A stretch of 64,000 nucleotides of DNA from Golubevia sp. BC0850 (GCA_012976225.1 JAAVVG010000020.1:310001-374000); one strand, 5' to 3'. Shown: positions 1-12,790, counted from the stretch's first letter. Program-made: numbers and translations. Notes: generated by a model from the sequence alone, not told the origin.

Positions 1-1101
1 TTCTGAGCTTTACATCTCAATCTCACGTACATGACATTCCAATTTCCATTTTCGGCCTGCATATCAATATGGCATTGCTGGACCACTTCGTTGACCACTT
101 TCTTCCTGACAGCTTCGTCCTCGACAGCGTTTAGAAAGCTACCAGCGAAAGTTTCGAGCCACCTCTCCAACCCTTCCGAGCCGTTTAGAGGAGTGAGTCT
201 CGGATTTAAAGAAATGTGAGAGACTTGAAAGAGAGAATTTTCTGTTAAAAGTCTTGAGAACTCTGTGACTGACGGGAAAAACCAAGGATCCAACTTCTTG
301 GGATCCAGTCCTGATCTAGAGATTGAAGAGTGGAGAGCAGATCTAACCCCGATCATGTTGCATTGCCCACCCATTTCTATAGCTAGAGTTCCGTTCGGCT
401 TCAAGGCTTGGTGGATTTCGGAGATGACTGAAGAAGGTGAAGAGGACATCCAATGGATCTTTTGGAAGTGGAAAAAAATGGAAGTCGTCAACGGAGGCCA
501 TCAGTCAATCATTTTGCTCTTCTCTAGCATTCTACAATAGGAATAGCGTGGTGACTCACAGCAGCGTTACTGAACACCTTGTCAAACTTCCCTACCATGT
601 TCAAATCTTGTGACACCCGTTCCAAGTTTTGACCGTCTCCCACTATAAATCGCAGACCGTTCTCTTCCTCTCCGTATCTTTCCTTCTGTTCAGCTTTTGC
701 TTTTTCAATCATGTCCTTAGAAGCATCAACTCCTATGACTCTTCCGCCCCCTCTTGAGACCATCTGATAAATTGTGTCTGTCAGTTCTCCAGATCCGCAG
801 CCGAGGTCAAGAATGGTTTCACCATCTTGAACGTCTAAGAGATTGAGAACCTCTTGCGCGTTCTTTTGAGAGAATACCTGGGGATGGGTGGAGAGGTTGA
901 AACACCGTAGTAAGTGAGTCACGAATCGAAACAAGAGGGTTCCACTTGGGTACGAACGAACGAAGCATTCCTTCGGTAAATTTCTGCGTCTTCTGAGCTG
1001 TGGTACGTCTTGGGTTTAATCATGTGAAGTTTTGAGGTCAATTGAGATGTTGGTGTGGTAGTGGAAGGAGTAGTCCAATCATCGATCCATCCCTCCTCCA
1101 A
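1..1101 (-). CDS. SAM-dependent methyltransferase, C-terminus cut by window edge
   Basis: Class I methyltransferase, small-molecule type (trans-aconitate/UbiE-like fold). Exons on the minus strand: about 958-1101 (or starting at the Met at 1023), 560-877, and 458 running off the left edge. Motif I reads ILDLGCGSGELTD, followed by the VIGVDAS acidic loop that binds the ribose of SAM. Splicing 560 to 458 joins FSNAA to IHWM, the usual FSNAALHW signature of this family, so that intron is secure. The 877/958 junction is less sure: no standard donor in the right phase is seen and GTTCGT is the best candidate. The open frame continues past base 1, so the stop is outside. The substrate cannot be told from sequence. 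Confidence 0.85.
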
Positions 1102-1477
1102 CCTTTTTGTCGAGGTTTTGTCGGACTGACCGGAAACCCTGATCCCCCTGACTACGAAGACTCGCCGCAGACATCACCATTAGATTCTGAACCAATTTAG
1201 ACAGTCATGAAAAAAGCTGTTTCTCTCATGGGCAGGAAGCTGGAAGAGGGGAAGGTCACTTCGAGCCACGTGGGTAACAGGTTGCATCTAAGATTTCTCC
1301 GTTCTTAACTTCTATTTCTGACCGTGATCGCTTCAAGGACATCTATTCTTAAAGGTCAATCCGCTACTCGCATCCGAAGTGAATTCAAGTTCAATCTTCA
1401 GCAAGATTCGTTACTTCCATTCGACCTCGCTGACTCGCTCTGGCCTCTGACCCTGCTCTCCTTTGACGTCCCAACTT
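1102..1477. promoter_or_regulatory. Divergent intergenic region
   Basis: About 375 bases separate the divergent starts of the methyltransferase and the F-box gene, so this should hold both promoters. I see no clear TATA box, repeat or RNA gene in it. Confidence 0.4.
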
Positions 1478-2704
1478 ATGCTGCCTCCTCCCTCCGATGT
1501 CCCTACTCAAAGCTCAACCATCCGAATGATGGAAGCTCCAACTGCAGGTTCCATCTCTGGACTCACGCCTGAGATTCTTCTCTCCATTTTCTCGGACTTG
1601 GATTCAACTCAACTCGTGATCTCTCGCAGGGCATGTCAGAAATGGTTAGAGATCATCAACTTCAACAAATCTCTTTGGCAGAAACTGAGTTGGGCCCAAA
1701 GGCAACACGAGTCCCTCGTCAATGTCGTCGAGATGTTCGATGAAAGGTCCGCAAGCACCTTGAGAGAGGCTTCAATTCATTCGGAAACTAACAACGAAGA
1801 GGAGTTACCTCTCCTTTTAAAAACTCTTCTTCGATCGAAGGACACTCTGGAGACGATCGATCTGAAGATCTATGATCTACACCGTCAACCTGAGGAGCTT
1901 CAAAGTAAGATCTTGGATTTAGCTTCAGCACCAAGAATGAAGTCCTTTTCATTCTGGCCTACATCAGCGCTCAGTTGGCTTCCAGTAGCACAGTTAGTGA
2001 AGCTGCGGAACGGTGAACAGAACTACTCGGAGGTTAAATCGCAACTTAATGTCTTTTGGTGTTGGAGGGTCGCCGACTTGAGCAAACTCGAGCTGAACCT
2101 ATTCAAGTCTCTCAACTCGTTTGCTACCCTTTCAGTCTATGGACCACAGGAATATCGACCGACACTGCTTAACTTCTGCAACTCTATCGTACACTTAAGG
2201 CTGAGAATATGCAAAGGTGACACTCCCAACCCTGTGCACTTTCCTTCTCTCAAGCTAATCCAGGGTGAATTTGAGGAAGGATTCCCCTCTTGGTTTAATT
2301 GTCCTAATTTACAGACCATCGTATTGGAACAAGTTCAAGGATACTCCCTTCAAACTCTCCCACCTTCCGTTCGGGAGCTTTGGTTAATGGATCGAAAGTA
2401 CGTGTATGCTGAAGGCGGTTATAGTTTCAAAGTAGAAGGCTGGAACAATTTATCTCAAGCTTGCCCAAAACTTATGACTCTCAAAATAACCGAGAACTTT
2501 TTCAAGGGGCTCTTTCACTTTCAAGATTCTCACACTCTGACTGCTAGTCTGCCCAAATGTCTAGAGAGTAGAGAAGGTCCTCTTTCCAGACTAGTGCTTC
2601 CAACCTTTCAATTCAGTCCGAGCCTATCATATGATCTCAGAGGAAGTGTCGATGAGGTTATAGATATCGGAGACTATCCAGACTTCGTTGAGATTCAATA
2701 CTGA
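1478..2704 (+). CDS. F-box protein
   Basis: Single-exon gene of about 408 residues. An F-box-like segment lies near residues 25-70 (LTPEILLSIFSDLDSTQLV, then RRACQKWLEIINFNKSLWQKL), the fold that docks on Skp1 in SCF ubiquitin ligases. The rest has scattered leucine-rich stretches resembling the degenerate LRR tails of fungal F-box proteins, which would select substrates. The ATG at 1478 is taken as the start; the frame is open a little upstream but without another ATG. The substrate is unknown. The family expands freely in fungi, so orthology cannot be inferred. Confidence 0.8.
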   Translation: MLPPPSDVPTQSSTIRMMEAPTAGSISGLTPEILLSIFSDLDSTQLVISRRACQKWLEIINFNKSLWQKLSWAQRQHESLVNVVEMFDERSASTLREASIHSETNNEEELPLLLKTLLRSKDTLETIDLKIYDLHRQPEELQSKILDLASAPRMKSFSFWPTSALSWLPVAQLVKLRNGEQNYSEVKSQLNVFWCWRVADLSKLELNLFKSLNSFATLSVYGPQEYRPTLLNFCNSIVHLRLRICKGDTPNPVHFPSLKLIQGEFEEGFPSWFNCPNLQTIVLEQVQGYSLQTLPPSVRELWLMDRKYVYAEGGYSFKVEGWNNLSQACPKLMTLKITENFFKGLFHFQDSHTLTASLPKCLESREGPLSRLVLPTFQFSPSLSYDLRGSVDEVIDIGDYPDFVEIQY

Positions 2705-2870
2705 AGTGAGTTGAGGCCCTGAGGGCCATTGCTCTGCTGTTGTCTTTTCCAAAGGTCAAGATCTGATCACTTTTTGTTTCTCGCCTCCTGCAGATTTTCA
2801 AACACTCAGAACTGAGTCTCAATTCATCAAAGAAAGCTCTGGCGTGTCAGTGGGTAGATCAAGCCAGCGT

Positions 2871-3161
2871 TTAACCTTTGGCCTGGGCGAACTGTTCCTT
2901 CAGATTCTGATTTCTCCTGTTTCGCGTTCTCTTCTCCTTCTTGTTATGCTTTGAATTTCGAGTCCTCCTCTTAAAAAAAGGGTTTCGGGCGGGAAAGAAA
3001 GTGGCAGCACCGAGACCTCCAACTGTGTAGTGATCGTTTCGAGCAGGGCGTAGTGTTCTCTGTTCTCCTCTCACTTCTAGATTTTTAACACCCAATACCT
3101 TGAAACAAAGCAGAAGAAGCTGGTGTATTCTCATGAAGCTTTTACGCAGAGACCCGTCCAC
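2871..3161 (-). CDS. Possible small basic protein
   Basis: Open frame of up to 96 residues between the F-box and FHL1-like genes. Its second half is very basic (FFKRRTRNSKHNKKEKRTRN), as in small ribosomal or nucleolar proteins, but I do not recognise a family. No signal peptide or membrane segment is seen. It may be a chance frame. Confidence 0.2.
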   Translation of the reverse strand: MDGSLRKSFMRIHQLLLLCFKVLGVKNLEVRGEQRTLRPARNDHYTVGGLGAATFFPARNPFFKRRTRNSKHNKKEKRTRNRRNQNLKEQFAQAKG

Positions 3162-3361
3162 GAGTGTTCAGCTGCAGATCTCAGAAAGAACACGATGCTA
3201 CGCGAGACTTCCTCCTCCCTCCCAAGTCCCAACTACCATCATCATCCTCTTCTGAATTCCTATCGAATGAATCGTTAGGGCTGCCATCCTGCCTCGTCCT
3301 ATTCATTCACTCATTCAAGTCAAATCGATCATAGAGAGCCATACCCTGAAGAGAGCCTAGG

Positions 3362-6300
3362 ATGGTCGCGTCAGAAGAAGCATCCAAAGCTGAGCAAGAG
3401 CAAGAGCAAGTAGAGAGCAATCCCCAACCAAGCAGCTCCAATCTGTCCAATCTCAAAGAGCATAATTCTTCTTCTAATACAGCCAGTCCGGTTACAATAG
3501 TGGAAGAGAACGGAGTAGATGGAGGAGATAGCAAGGGAGAAGCTGAAGAAGTTGGAGATCAAACCACCATCATCTCAACTTCTACTTCTCAATCCCAGCA
3601 GAATCATCAGCAGCCACCTCCTCAAGCTTCTTCATTATCCAATCCTCAATCAGTAAAGTCAGAAGTTCAGGCCTCAACTAGCCAATCCAGCTCTACTGCA
3701 GCTCCAGTGGTTGCTCCTCCCACTCCTCTCACTGGCGCCTTCCCTCAATCCTCCATCATTCCCGCTATCACCCAACCTTCCACTTCAACCTCCACAATTC
3801 CATCTAAGCCTCAAGAAGAGAAGAAGGATCAACCTCCGAAACACGAGACAGCTCTCGATTCCATTCAGACACACGACTTTGAGTGGGAAGAAGGTTCGGA
3901 GGAAGCCATAGAAGAGCTGGATGATGATGATGAGCATGATGTGAAGCCTATTCGGAAAGGAGATGAGGACGAGGAAGAACAGAAGCCAATCCAAGCATAT
4001 GCAAAGCTGGAATTCCCAGGTTTCTCCTATTACGTTCAGACCCTAGACGTTTCAATAGGTCGAAGACCAGCTCATCTACCCCCAGAGAACTCAACTCAAT
4101 CTCAACATCTTACTGGAGAGCCACTAGCGCCAGGTGATGTAGATGTAGATCTCGGTCCTTTGAAGTCGATTTCAAGATTACATGCTAAGATCTATTATCA
4201 ACCTGCAGCAAGTCAAACTGATGCCACCCATTACAATATCGGCAGAACTTCTCTAGAATCTTCAAGACTCTTCTCTTACAAGAATTCGATGGCTAATGGT
4301 CATGAATACGATCCGAACGCTGGAGTAGTTCCTTCCGCAACTCATTCGGCCAGGAACAGTCCGACCCCCTCTGGAATGGAGACTCCAGGGAATTACAATT
4401 ACTGGACTAATGGAGGACAAGAAGGGAGGTTCGTTTTGGAACTTATGGGTAGGAATGGAGCCTTCGTAGATGACTTATGGGTTGGGAAAGGTGGAATTGT
4501 GCCTCTTGGGAGAAGGTGAGTTTTCGATTACTTGATAGAAGTTAAAGCGTTTAGAGCTCAACTCCGAAAGCAGCATCAGTCTGGGGCTATCTAAGTTTGT
4601 CGATATTCTCGACCTTCAAATTGAACCTGATCAAGCCTTTACCTCGCGGATTTCTCATCTTTCACAGAACCAAGATCCAGATAGCAGAACGAGTCTTCTA
4701 CTTCGTGCTTCCTCCGCCGGTCCCTTCACTTCCAATTGGCGACTTCGGAATGGATAGCGATTCACTCTCCACTTCAGAAGAGGAGGAAGAGCTCACTGAA
4801 GAAGAAGGAGCAGCAGGTTCAGCAGGAGCTAGCAGTGTTGCTCAGGAAGAAGACGAAGAGGAGGCGGAAAGCTCGGAGCTGTCAGAAGTCGATTCAGAAT
4901 CTGAAGAAGAAGAAGAGGAACAGGAAGATCAAGTCGAAGACCCGAAGGTCGATCAATCCGAAAGTCAAGAAGTCGCATCTCTGGAGCCAGTTCCAGCCAG
5001 ACCGAGGCCGAAGCTCATCATCAAACGAAGACCTCGAAGATCTAGTGAGGCAGAAGCTCCGGACGCTTCGAATCCTGGAATGGTAACGGGCGTGGGAATT
5101 GGATCTGGGCCTGGAATGGGAAAGGGAAAAGGGAAAAGTAACGGAAAGGGTTACAGCGTAAAAGCTTTCCCAGAGATTGGAACCTCTTCTCAAGCTGGGA
5201 AGTCCATGTTGCTCGATAGTGACATCGAAATGGAAGACGCTGAAGAATTCTATCAAGAAGAGGACGACTTTGGTTACGGAGGAGGGTTTTACCCTAACAA
5301 GAGTAGTCAGAAGAAATCAGGAAAACCTACATCTCGCAAGAGCAGCAACGACAGTAAGAAGAAGAAGAAGAAGGTCAAAGAGCCTGCGGATCCGAACAAG
5401 CCAGCTCCGATTCCGAAACCGAGGCAGTTCAAAGCTCTTCCTCAATGGGCTACTGGTGCTGGTATCGCTGGAAGGAAACGAAAGAGAGGTGAACCTCTCT
5501 TGGACGAAGAGGATGAAGCTGGAATGAAGGTTGGAACACCTATCGGAATCGAGGTGGATCTCAACAGGAAGAGAGCGAAGCAGCAAGCCGAAGCAAAAGC
5601 CAAGAGAGAGAGCAGAGAACCTTCAGCTACGACTTCAAGTGCGATTCCTCGAGCCGGATCGGATTCTATGGATGTCGATGGCAAGGAGCCGGAAATCAAG
5701 TTGGAAGTGATGGAAGAGAGCTCTGCTCCTGTCAAGGCTGGAAAGGCTCCTGCGAAAGCTCCTGCCGGTAAAGCTCCAGCCAAGAAGACTGTCGGCGGGA
5801 AAGGAGGAAAGGGTGGAAAGGGAGGGAAAGGGAAAAGTTACAAGCCGGCCCCTGCTCCAATTGCTGCCTCACCTCTTCCTCCGCCAATCGGTACAGCAGC
5901 ATCTATCGCTCCTGCTGCTTCTCCGACTGTCGCTCCAAGCTCAGCTCCAGGTCTTCCAATCGCTCATGCGACCAATCCTGCAAGCTCGGCCACTATCGCA
6001 AGACCTCCTCCTGGCCCTGCCGCCGCCGCTACTCCAGCACCGCTCAAACCACCCTATCCTTTCATTCCTCAACGTCCAGGTCCTGGAAGACCTCCATCAG
6101 CTGCCAAGACTCTGGCTCTCAGGGCTGCAGCAGCTGCTGCTTTGGCCGCTGGACAGCCTCTTCCCGAAGGAGCGAAGCACATGCCTGCTCTTCCCTACCT
6201 CAGAGCTTCGGTGAAGCCAGCTCCAGGCGACGACCCACTCGTCAGGCCTGACTTGAGTAACACCCAACTCATCACGGCAGCCATGACCTCGCCTCAAGGA

Positions 6301-8037
6301 ATCGAGAGGGGTCACAAGCTCACTCTCCAAGAAGTCTACGAATGGGTCTCTGCTCGATGGGGTTGGTTCAAGGCTAATGGAAGAGCTAATGGAAAAGATT
6401 GGCAGTCTGCAATCAGACAAGCTATCGGAAACTCGAAGGAATTCACTAGGATTCCCAGAGGGAAGGATGAGCCAGGAAAAGGAATCTTCTACTCCATGAC
6501 TGATAGCGAGCCTGCCATCAGACACAGAGCTGAACAAGAAGCATTGAAATCAGCTCTGCCTCAAGGAACTCAAACTCCAGCCTTGCCTTCAGCGGTTCCT
6601 TCGACGGTGCCTTCAACGCCTACCTCAACTTCCTACTCAACAGCCCCAGGAAGTATCGCAGCCTACTCCACCGCTCCCTACCGACCTCAAGCTCAAGCTG
6701 CGGCTCAAGGTACAGCCTACAGACCTGCCCCTGCGCCTCACTCCTCAGCTTCTTCTAGCACGCCCAGGCCGCTGCCGAACGGTTATCGACCTCCTGGGTA
6801 TCGACCTGGTGCAGCTCCTGGAACGACTGGCTACTATCGACCAGCGAATGGTGCTCCTGGTGCTAGACCTTACGCGTATTCGACTGGAGCTCCTCGCCCA
6901 CCTGGCTCTTACGCTGCTAGACCAGCTGGGACCCAACCCTATCGACCTATGGCTCAAGGGGCTGGTAGACCACCTGGAGCTCCAGGAACTGCGAGACCTG
7001 CTGGTGCAAGACCTCTGGCTCGACCTCCAGGTCCTCCTAGACCTCCTGGCTCTGGACCTGCTCCTCCTCGACCTGCAGCTGGTGCTGGCTCACCTCCAGC
7101 GAGACCTCCTCCTCGAATTCCTATCGTCATCGGAGATGCTCCAGCAGCAGCAATTCCAGCTCCAGATCCAAACAAGCCAAAGCCAGCTCCAGGATCGATC
7201 GAAGCTCTCTTGGAAATCCCTCCAATCGTCCATCACGATGGAAGGCTCTTCCTCAGCAGACCTGTCTTCGGACATCTCAACACAGCTCAGATCACTCATA
7301 TCGAGGGATTGGGAGCAACTCAGGCGTTGCAGGTCTTGCAAGCTTTCTTGGTCTCTCATCTGAAAGAACGAGTCAAGAAGCAAGGAGGGAACAAAGCTGG
7401 AGCTACTGGAACCCCAGGAAGTACAGTCAGACCAAGACCACCTGCTCCTTCTACTGCTGGAACTTCCGTCCCTCGTCCAGGCCAGCCAAGACCTCCATAT
7501 CAAGCCGCTCCAAGACCTCCAGGTCAAGCTTCAGCTGTACGACCACACAACTCTCAACCTCCTCGGCCTCCAGGTCAAGTCTCTCATCATCGACCTCCAG
7601 CTGCAAGACCAAACCCACCTCCTCCTGCTGCAGCAGCTTCTGCCCCTGCCCCTGCCCCTGCTCCCAAAGCGCCCGTTCCAGGAGCAGCGGCAGCTCTGGC
7701 TACAGCCACATCTACTTCCACCTCAACAGCCGTTCCAGCTCGTTCGGTCTCGGATTCAAGCGCCACCTCAGCTCTTGGTTCTCTGACTTCTCACCCAGAA
7801 GCGGCTGGTCTCATCGCTTTACTTCAAGCAACCTCGAATAGTGGAAGCGGAGGTGAAGGAGGTGGCTCGACCCAGTTTAGTGAAGGTCAACTGCAATTAC
7901 TGAGGATGGCTAATGAGTTATTAGCCAAGCAGCAAGCAGCCGAAGGAAGCAAAGGATCTGCAAGTCCGTCGAATGCTGGCGCTCAAGCTTCTGCCTCTAC
8001 GAGTTCTGCTTCTCAAGCTCCTCCTCCTGCCCAGTAG
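3362..8037 (+). CDS. FHL1: FHL1-like FHA/forkhead transcription regulator
   Basis: Two exons, 3362-4515 and 4668-8037, giving 1507 residues. The N-terminal 200 residues are low complexity and acidic. An FHA domain follows in the second half of exon 1 (SIGRRPAHLP, SISRLHAKI, GRNGAFVDD). The splice joins LGRR to TKIQIAERVFYFVLPPP, the conserved tail of the FHL1 FHA region. A fork-head domain lies near residues 910-1000 (EVYEWVSARWGWFKANG, WQSAIRQAIGN, GKGIFYSM). Long Pro/Ala/Gly-rich stretches surround it. In yeast Fhl1 sits at ribosomal protein promoters with Ifh1; that role is inferred here. The domain order (FHA then forkhead) separates it from ordinary forkhead factors. It is much longer than yeast Fhl1 because of the disordered linkers. 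Confidence 0.9.
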
Positions 8038-8598
8038 AAGGTGATTACACGAAGCGAGGTGAGTGTTCTGTGATTTGAAATTGGACTCTTTCGCTATCCT
8101 CCTTTGGAATTCTCTGACTGACCTACTTTCCCTTTCTCTTTCAACAGTGTTCGAGAATTGCTCTTCTCTGACGCTTTATTACAAGCTCTAGCGGACTACT
8201 AGCGGACTTTCCATTAACTCCATCAACTTTCTTGTAATCTTGATTTGTCACCCTGCCATCTTCGGACTCTATTCAAAATTTCCAACCTCCTCTCGCCAAC
8301 CACTCATCCATTTGCTCTGACAAAATACCCCAATCCCTTCTTTTAATTCTGGTAAACCATCAAATCCTCTTCCCTCTCTGCTAACAAGTCATCCCCCTTT
8401 TTTGTTTTCTTATTCTTGCTCTTTCCCCTGACATTCTGTATTTCTGATTCAAGAAACATTCAAGCAATTCTTCTGTGTCTCGCGATTGACTCCGAGAGTC
8501 AAGGATTCTATGCATTTGTGGATATTGAATCAAATGAGTACAGACGAGATTAAGCGCAAGAACAAAAGGGCAGATGAGATTGAATGCAACAACTCAAC
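8038..8598. other. Convergent 3' region with probable 3'UTR intron
   Basis: Between the FHL1-like stop and the PMR1-like stop on the other strand. A GTGAGT donor at 8059 and a pyrimidine-rich CAACAG acceptor ending at 8147 outline an 89-nt intron starting 22 bases after the stop codon. No coding sequence is seen in the remainder. Confidence 0.45.
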
Positions 8599-11500
8599 TT
8601 AAGCCATCCCACCTTCCCACTGAAGATCTGATTTCTCATCCAAGGCTCTTTCATACCGCCTCCTAACTTCATGCAAACCAAAGCTGATCATGGCTAAGAA
8701 GACTAGAAAAGAAAGATCATTGAAAGCTAGACCAGTAGTTTGAAAGATGCCTTGAAGAGGAGAGAAATAGACCAGAAGGATTTGAGCGAAAAGAGAAGCT
8801 GAACAAGTGCAGAGAAGCATTTTGTTTGCTGTTAGAGATGTTGAGATGCCTCTATTCTGAATGGCTGAAGTGAGATCTAGGAAGACGAAAGAGGTGAAAG
8901 TCTGAGGGTCGGGACAAGATTGAGAAGAAGGGGGTTGGTTTAGAGGTCCGATCCACTTTGAATCTGGAACTCAAGCAAATTAAACTCACCATAGTTTGAT
9001 CTCTCCTGTCAGCTTCACCTTCATTCAAATTGTTAGTGTAAACATATAAAGTTCCCAAAACGATAACAGTAGCAGAGAAAGCGACTCTATAAAGTAATTT
9101 CTGGTTAATGACAGGTTCATTTTTTCTCCTCGGAGGTTTTTTCATGACTTTAGGATCAACGGGATCCACCCCTAAAGATTGACTTGGAGGACCATCCATA
9201 AGAATATTGATAAATAAAATCTGCATAGGATTTAGAGGTAATTTCATTCTGAAAGCAGTTGAAAGAGTGATCAAAGTCAAAGCAGCGACAGCAGTTGAAA
9301 GTTGAAACGCCAGGAAATTTTGGATGTTAAAGAAAATTCCTTTCCCTTCTTCTACAGCTGGTAGGATCGTTGCAAAGTTGTCGTCTACTAGAATGACATC
9401 TGCTGCTTCTTTTGCTACGTCGGTACCTCCTTTTCCCATCGAGATTCCGATGTCGGCCATCTTGAGAGCTGGAGCGTCGTTGACTTTGAAAGAAGGGGGA
9501 GAAAAACAGGAAAGTAGTGGAAATAAGAGGGAAGAAGCGGAAAGAAGAAGAAGAAGTTAGTTCGACCCAGCCCTAGGCTGGTTTGACTCGAGAGCACTCA
9601 CCACCATCTCCAGTCATAGCCACCACATCACCGTTAGCCTGAAAAGCGCTAATGATTCTCATCTTATGCCTAGGAGTAGTCCTAGCAAAGACGCTAACAT
9701 TCTTAACTCTTTCCTGAAGTTGCCTTTCAGTTAATTCATCTATCTGTCTTCCAGTCAAAACTCCCTGACTACCTTTGATGATTCCCAATTGTTTTGCAAT
9801 AGCCACAGCCGTAGATTCAGCATCGCCAGTGATCATAACCACTTGAACTCCTCCACCTAACAATCTAGCCACAGCACTAGCGACTCCAGGTCTAGGTGGA
9901 TCTTGCATAGCTTGTAATCCACAAAAGGAAAGATTTGAAGAAGTAGAGCCACAAGCAGTAGCTAGAACTCTTAAACCCTTTTCAGCAAGTTGCGTCGAGA
10001 CTCGAAGGATTTCTGCTTTTTTTTTGTCGTCAAGGTTTGGGTTTGAATAATCTGAACCAATGAAAGTAGAACATTTAGATAAGACAGATTCTAAAGATCC
10101 TTTCATGAAGCACATTTCCTTTTCTGGAATAGCAGAAGAATCAGAATCCAAGTTCGAATTGTTTTGATTCCCATCAGAAGATAAGACTCCAGTGACGCTC
10201 ATGAACTTTGATTCGGAATTGAAAGCCACCTCGTCTTTTCTTTTGAAGTAAGGTCTCTTGTCTTGAAATCCGAAAACTTTGAGGACATTCATCATCGACA
10301 CATCTGTTGCTTGACCTACATTGTCACCTAACTCGTTTCGGTGAGAATTGTTACAGAGGTTTCCGATTAGAAGATTTCTAGATAAAGCTCTTGAAGGATT
10401 ATGAGGTATAGACCTGTGATCCGATAAATCCAAGATCCCATCTTCAACAGTGTAAACCTTAGTCACTGTCATTTGATTTGAAGTTAAAGTTCCAGTTTTG
10501 TCTGAGCAAACCACAGAGACTGAACCCAGCGTTTCAACTGAAGGCAACTTTTTAACGATGGCTTTCCTTTTACTCATTCTAAGAACTCCAAGTGCTAAAG
10601 TGACAGTAACAACGATAGGTAAACCTTCAGGAATAGCAGCCACAGCCAAAGAAACTCCGATAGTGAACATTTCCAAAGCCGGTCGTTTTTGTAAAATTCC
10701 CATTAAACAAATCACTCCAATAATAGCAAAACTCAAAATGGAAAGTTTCTTTGCTAATTCATCCATACTTAATTGCAATGGAGTTCTCCTCTCTTCAACT
10801 TCATCTACCATTGAGAAAATCAATCCAAATTCAGTTGAAGAACCAGTTGCACAAACTATCCCTCTACCATAACCACTTTTAACTAAAGTTCCCATGAAGG
10901 CTATGTTTTCTCTTTCGCTAATTCCAGTTTGACTCTGTGAAGAGAAATCTGAAGGATTGAATTCTGAATCTATCGTCAATTCTTTTCCAACGATTTCACA
11001 ATTCTTTCTTCGAGGTTTGATTTCACCTGTTAAGGTTGATTCGTCTAGTTCTAATTGAACTGCTTGTCCTAATCGAATGTCTGCTGGGATTCGATCTCCA
11101 GTTGAAAAGGTTACTACATCTCCTGGAACCAATTCATTTGCTAGAACTGTTGAGGTAACTCCATCTCTGACGAGATGACAATAATGAGGTACTAGCTTAT
11201 TCAAAGCTTCTAAACTCTTCTCAGATCTCTGTTCTTGAATGAAGCCGACTGTCGAGGGGAGAGAGAGAGAGAGAGAGAGAATGAGAAGTTCGCTTCAATC
11301 AGCTGCTGTCATACGACACTTTTCTCTTTCCCCTTCTTTCTCTCACTACCACCTCTGAAATATTCCACAACCTACTCACCGGTAATCACCACCACCACAG
11401 CCAACGCAATACTAATAGCATCATCTTTCTCTCCGATCAACAAACTAACAGTGGCACTTCCCAACAACAACAAAATCAAAGGTTCCTTGAATTGTTGGAT

Positions 11501-12064
11501 GAATTTCTGTAAAGGTGAATCTGAAGCTTTGACTTTGAATTCATTTGGACCTCCAGCTTTGATCCTTGCGGTTTGAACGTATGAAGTTGGTAGACCTGAA
11601 ATCAAAGTGATTGGAGATGATTGATTTGGTGAGAATTTGGTTAAAGTTGATGAGATTGAGTAACGAGTGAAGATAGAGGAAGCTGAAATAGTTGAATTTG
11701 ATGAAGGAGAAGAAGTCGAGGAGGAGATTTGAGAGGGATAGGCTGTGGAAATGTGTTGTTCCTGGTAGGGATCATCAGAGGTGGCTGGCAAAGAGTTTGG
11801 AGAGAAGGAGGGAGGTGGTTTTGAGAAGTCAGTATACTGCAAGGATCCAGCTTCTAGTGGATTTTTCCTCCCAAAGGTCAAATTGGTAGACCAAAAGCAG
11901 GAGAGACTGAAGATCCAGAGGAGAAGACTCGAGTCGAGTGAGGTGAAATATGGATCTTTGCTGACGTTCTCCGAACCTCTACCCCCTTTCCATACCAGCG
12001 AAAGATATAAGTGACCCCTTGCTCTACAGCTGGAAGAGCATATCATACTTCGAAAGTCGTTCAT
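8599..12064 (-). CDS. PMR1: Secretory-pathway Ca2+/Mn2+ P-type ATPase (PMR1/SPCA)
   Basis: P2A-type ATPase that pumps Ca2+ and Mn2+ into the Golgi. Exons: 11380 upward to the start, 9602-11248, 8990-9483 and 8599-8901. Seen in order: [20 protein letters not shown], the TGE loop, phosphorylation site [28 protein letters not shown], the TGDGVNDAP hinge (split by an intron), [16 protein letters not shown] and a C-terminal [10 protein letters not shown] typical of PMR1. The last exon joins as [10 protein letters not shown]. The N-terminus is uncertain: the frame is open to a Met at 12064, but a CAG acceptor near 11850 means a short upstream exon is possible. The N-terminal 100 residues are Ser-rich. 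SPCA rather than SERCA is supported by the compact length and the C-terminus. Confidence 0.9.
11259..11280. repeat. GA/CT dinucleotide repeat
   Basis: Run of about 11 GA units inside the first PMR1 intron. On the coding strand it reads CT and forms the polypyrimidine tract next to the acceptor. Confidence 0.9.
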
Positions 12065-12465
12065 CGCATATAGCTAATTTCTGGTGGGTCTTCCTTAGCT
12101 CCCAGTTCCAAGACCGTCTCTCACTCATCCCGCCCACTGCGAGGCTGAACTTTTGATCCTTTTTCAATGACGAAATCTGGCTCAGCTTTTCTAGCCTTAG
12201 AAGATGTGTTTCATTGAAAAAGACCGATGTTGAAGCTATCTCTTATTTCTACTCCATCATTTTCGCCTTGTGGCCAGTGGTCATCCTCTTCTTTTTCAAT
12301 GGCAGCCTAGCCTATGAGACCCTTCAACATTTCTGAGACTTCTAGACCCTCGAAATTTAGATCGTGACCATCCTGGGGCAACTGCGATTCTCAGAAGAAG
12401 CTGAAGCTGTCCCCGCATGCTCTGATCTCTCTTTGGCGTCTGACTTGTCTCTTTCTCTCTTGTGA

Positions 12466-12781
12466 CTAACCTTTCCTTAGACTTGTTGAGAAAGCAAAAC
12501 TTTGATTTGCAGTGTTTGGAGTTGAAGGTTGACCATAATCGCTGTTGATGCTTCCAATCCCAATCCCATTCCCAGAAGGAGGATAAGCCGAATCCAATCC
12601 TAGAGAAGATGGGCCTCCGTTCTGATTGAATCCGGTTTGATCTTCATTCTTGAATGAAGGTTGATATCTTGACATTCCCCAAACCAGAAAAATACCCACA
12701 ATAGTAGAGAAGAGAGTGGAATAAGCTAAAGGGGAGAGAGTGACAGCGTTTCTTATCTTCTTCTTCTTGACCCCATCTCAT
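12466..12781 (-). CDS. Possible small single-span membrane protein
   Basis: An open frame encodes a hydrophobic helix (YSTLFSTIVGIFLVWGMSRY) followed by about 65 polar residues rich in Gly, Asn, Ser and Pro and a stop at 12466. No in-frame ATG precedes the helix directly. A short intron ending CCTTTAG would link an ATG at 12781 to the helix, giving a protein of about 90 residues. The family is not recognised. The proposed start lies only 9 bases from the start of the divergent asparaginyl-tRNA synthetase, so one of the two starts is probably wrong or the transcripts overlap. Confidence 0.4.
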
Positions 12782-12790
12782 CCTACCAGC

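Noticed and set aside
5442-5783. Minus-strand frame of 113 codons inside the FHL1-like gene
   Set aside because: Antisense shadow of the Lys/Ala/Pro-rich coding sequence, with no domain.
6954-7175. Proline/glycine-rich minus-strand frame
   Set aside because: It is the antisense of the Pro/Gly/Ala-rich region of the FHL1-like protein; such composition keeps the opposite strand free of stops.
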